From NCBI RefSeq assembly GCF_014852005.1, contig NZ_JACVAU010000003.1, forward strand, positions 248,001 through 312,000: a DNA stretch of 64,000 nucleotides, in the 5' to 3' direction. Origin of the DNA: Pseudoxanthomonas sp. PXM03. GTDB taxonomy: Bacteria; Pseudomonadota; Gammaproteobacteria; Xanthomonadales; Xanthomonadaceae. Below are positions 62,568 through 64,000 of the stretch, one piece after another; the first letter of the stretch is position 1, and each line of letters begins with the position of its first letter. The notes beneath the pieces are model-generated. The model worked only from the letters and a program-made list of their open reading frames with translations, made no database searches and was not told where the DNA came from. The translations under genes were made by a program, and so were the position numbers.

Positions 62568-62912
62568 TCAGGCAACCGCGAGCGGGCGGGTGGCGGAGAG
62601 GGTCGCGGTCTGGCCCTGCGCGTCGTAGGCGCCGCTGCTCTCTGTGCGACCCAGATGGCGCAGTGCCCAGTTCACTTCGCGGCGGCGCCGGGCCAGCAGG
62701 ATGCCGTTCGCATGGTTCATCTCGGCAAGTTCGGCGAGCCGCCCCTGCAGTTCATCGGGAAAGCCGAAGCCGGCCGCGGCCGCCTCCAGCGCGCGCAATG
62801 CCTCCAGCTTCTCCTGCGTTGCGCGCACCAGTGCCTCGACATCATGCTCGAGGATGGCGCGACGCTCCTCTCCCAGTGCCGCGGAGAGTCGCTGGAGGGG
62901 GGCCGGTGTCAT
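62568..62912 (-). CDS. flgN: FlgN-type export chaperone
   Basis: FlgN chaperones the hook-filament junction proteins. The 114-residue helical product has the charged heptad pattern of the family (LSAALGEERRAILEHDVEALVRATQEKLEALRALE, and LAEMNHANGILLARRRREVNWAL). ATG 62912 is chosen; a TTG at 62921 overlaps the flgM stop and would add three residues. Position directly after flgM supports the call. Confidence 0.88.
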   Translation of the reverse strand: MTPAPLQRLSAALGEERRAILEHDVEALVRATQEKLEALRALEAAAAGFGFPDELQGRLAELAEMNHANGILLARRRREVNWALRHLGRTESSGAYDAQGQTATLSATRPLAVA

Positions 62913-62917
62913 CGCGA

Positions 62918-63226
62918 TCAACCGCCCAGTTGGTCGTCCAGTCGCAGCATCCCGTCGGCAATGGCCTCGGGATTGACCTTGTACGTGCCGGCCTGCAGCG
63001 CTTCGCGCACGGCCTGCACGCGGGCATTGTCGATGGCAGGCGCAGTGGACAGCTCGCGCTGCATGGCCTGGAGGCTGGCGGCCTCGCCGGTCAGGCGCAG
63101 GCTGTCACCACCGGCGCTGGCTTCCACCGGCCTGGAACGGTCGGCACCCGCGTTGGCAACACGCCCGCTGACGGGACCGGTGGTGCGTACGGCGGCGGGG
63201 GGAGTGCCTTCGATTTTCTGGCTCAT
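62918..63226 (-). CDS. flgM: FlgM, anti-sigma-28 factor
   Basis: FlgM binds FliA and is exported through the finished hook to release it. The 102-residue product has an unstructured N-terminus (SQKIEGTPPAAVRTTGP) and the C-terminal FliA-binding helices (ARVQAVREALQAGTYKVNPEAIADGML). Two FliA-type promoters lie upstream, so FlgM is under the control of the factor it inhibits. Confidence 0.95.
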   Translation of the reverse strand: MSQKIEGTPPAAVRTTGPVSGRVANAGADRSRPVEASAGGDSLRLTGEAASLQAMQRELSTAPAIDNARVQAVREALQAGTYKVNPEAIADGMLRLDDQLGG

Positions 63227-63257
63227 GTCGGTTCACCTGTAACAGGGTTCATGGGAG

Positions 63258-63284
63258 ATATCGGCCGCGACTGATCCGACTTTA
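63258..63284 (-). promoter_or_regulatory. Sigma-28-type promoter P1 of flgM
   Basis: On the minus strand: TAAAG start, 15 bases after TAAA, GCCGATAT; -10 box at 63258-63265, 32 bases before the ATG. Confidence 0.75.
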
Positions 63285-63348
63285 GTGACGGATGCCGCAT
63301 TTCCGAGAAAGGACCCGATGCTGCCCGGTTTCCTTCCACCCGCGTTCG

Positions 63349-63375
63349 GTATCGGCCGCCCCCTGAACAACTTGA
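63349..63375 (-). promoter_or_regulatory. Sigma-28-type promoter P2 of flgM
   Basis: On the minus strand: TCAA (63372-63375), 15 bases, GCCGATAC (63349-63356). It is just after the flgA stop and gives a leader of about 120 bases. Confidence 0.6.
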
Positions 63376-63394
63376 GGGCGATGTCGCACATTTT

Positions 63395-64000
63395 TCATCG
63401 GTTGACCCAGACGTCGCCGCCCGGGCCCACCACGCCCTGCACCACCCGGCGCGAGGACAGGTTCTCCACGGTCACCCGCTCATTCTCGCCGGCATCCGCC
63501 AGCGCCTTGCCGGCCACGCGCACTTCCACCCCGCCGCGACGGGACACCAGCGCCACGTTGTCGCCGCGGCGGACCAGGCGCTGGGCGACCAGATCGGTGG
63601 CCGACAGTACCGTGCCTGCCGACAGCATGCGCCGTGCCACGCGGCCCAAGGCCTGGGATGGATCAGCAACGGCGGTGCCGACGATGCGCGACGCGTCGCG
63701 GGTTTCGGGAATGAACGCGTCGGCGGTGATCGTTTCGCCCGGCGCGATGCCGCGGCTCAGCACCAGTACGGTCTGGCTGCGGCGTACCCGCACCGGCACG
63801 AACAGGCGCCAGCCATCCGGGCAGCTGACTTCCACGCTGTGGCTACCTTGGACGCGTGCCACCAGCGATGCGTCGCAGCGTGGCAGGCGCAAGGCGGCGT
63901 CCAGTGTGGCCTCGGCCTCGCTGCCGGCAGGCAGGGCGCCCAGGGCGGCCGCCTTGATGCTGTCCACGGTCTGGAAGTCGGCCGCCAGCACGGTGCATGC
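63395..64000 (-). CDS. flgA: FlgA, P-ring assembly chaperone (5' end cut by window)
   Basis: FlgA is the periplasmic chaperone for P-ring (FlgI) assembly. The frame is open to the right edge (codons for A-C-T precede the first GTG), so the signal peptide lies outside. The visible 200 residues include the SAF domain (VLVLSRGIAPGETITADAFIPETRD, ALGRVARRMLSAGTVLSATDL) and the C-terminal FlgA domain ending VVQGVVGPGGDVWVNR. flgM follows downstream in the same direction. Confidence 0.94.
   Translation of the reverse strand, partial: ACTVLAADFQTVDSIKAAALGALPAGSEAEATLDAALRLPRCDASLVARVQGSHSVEVSCPDGWRLFVPVRVRRSQTVLVLSRGIAPGETITADAFIPETRDASRIVGTAVADPSQALGRVARRMLSAGTVLSATDLVAQRLVRRGDNVALVSRRGGVEVRVAGKALADAGENERVTVENLSSRRVVQGVVGPGGDVWVNR

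Overview
The window is a GC-rich proteobacterial flagellar and chemotaxis locus. Gene order, FlhF/FlhG-type polar placement genes, MotCD-type stators, ParC/ParP array-positioning genes and GTAG-headed palindromic repeats all point to a polarly flagellated member of the Xanthomonadaceae (Lysobacteraceae), of the Xanthomonas/Pseudoxanthomonas/Stenotrophomonas group. The genus is an inference; no rRNA or other taxonomic marker is present.

Layout. (1) 1-9143: class II flagellar genes fliG (cut by the left edge), fliHIJK, then after a REP pair and a sigma-54-type promoter fliLMNOPQR. (2) 9144-18700: an accessory block between fliR and flhB: a TetR-type regulator, a small membrane protein, a secreted basic-tailed protein, a membrane diguanylate cyclase with an intact I-site, and a czcI-like/czcC/czcB/czcA heavy-metal efflux operon on the minus strand. 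(3) 18738-26465: flhB (sigma-54-type promoter), flhA, flhF, flhG, fliA, cheY, cheZ. (4) 26673-32181: cheA1, the motCD stator pair, parC and parP. (5) 32230-58335: a second chemotaxis set (STAS protein, cheY2, cheA2, a phosphate-selective-type porin, five large MCPs, YcgR, cheW, a DosP-like PAS-PAS-GAF-GGDEF-EAL protein, a secreted OB-fold-like protein, cheR-cheD-cheB, and a sixth short MCP). (6) 58472-61108: a degenerate histidine-kinase-like protein coupled to a GGDEF-EAL-REC protein, then a GIY-YIG protein. (7) 61228-64000 minus strand: flgA (cut by the right edge), flgM, flgN and a PAS histidine kinase.

How it works together. FliA (sigma-28) is encoded here, and 14 matches to (T)(A/C/G)AA-N15-GCCGAT-type promoters, all with exactly 15 bases between elements, lie in front of cheY, motC, the STAS gene, most MCPs, ycgR, cheW, the DosP-like gene, the OB-fold gene and flgM. 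This makes most of region 5 a late-class regulon controlled by FliA/FlgM. The c-di-GMP proteins (GGDEF enzyme, YcgR, DosP-like protein, EAL-REC protein) sit inside the same cluster and are likely to tune motor output.

Points of most interest: a short acidic motif shared by CheA1 and duplicated in ParP; a ChpT-like degenerate kinase translationally coupled to an EAL-REC protein; a DosP homologue that seems to have lost its haem ligand; mosaic, near-identical MCP signalling domains; and four inverted REP pairs. No gap between genes exceeds about 275 bases. I saw no tRNA, rRNA, CRISPR array, insertion sequence or frameshifted gene.
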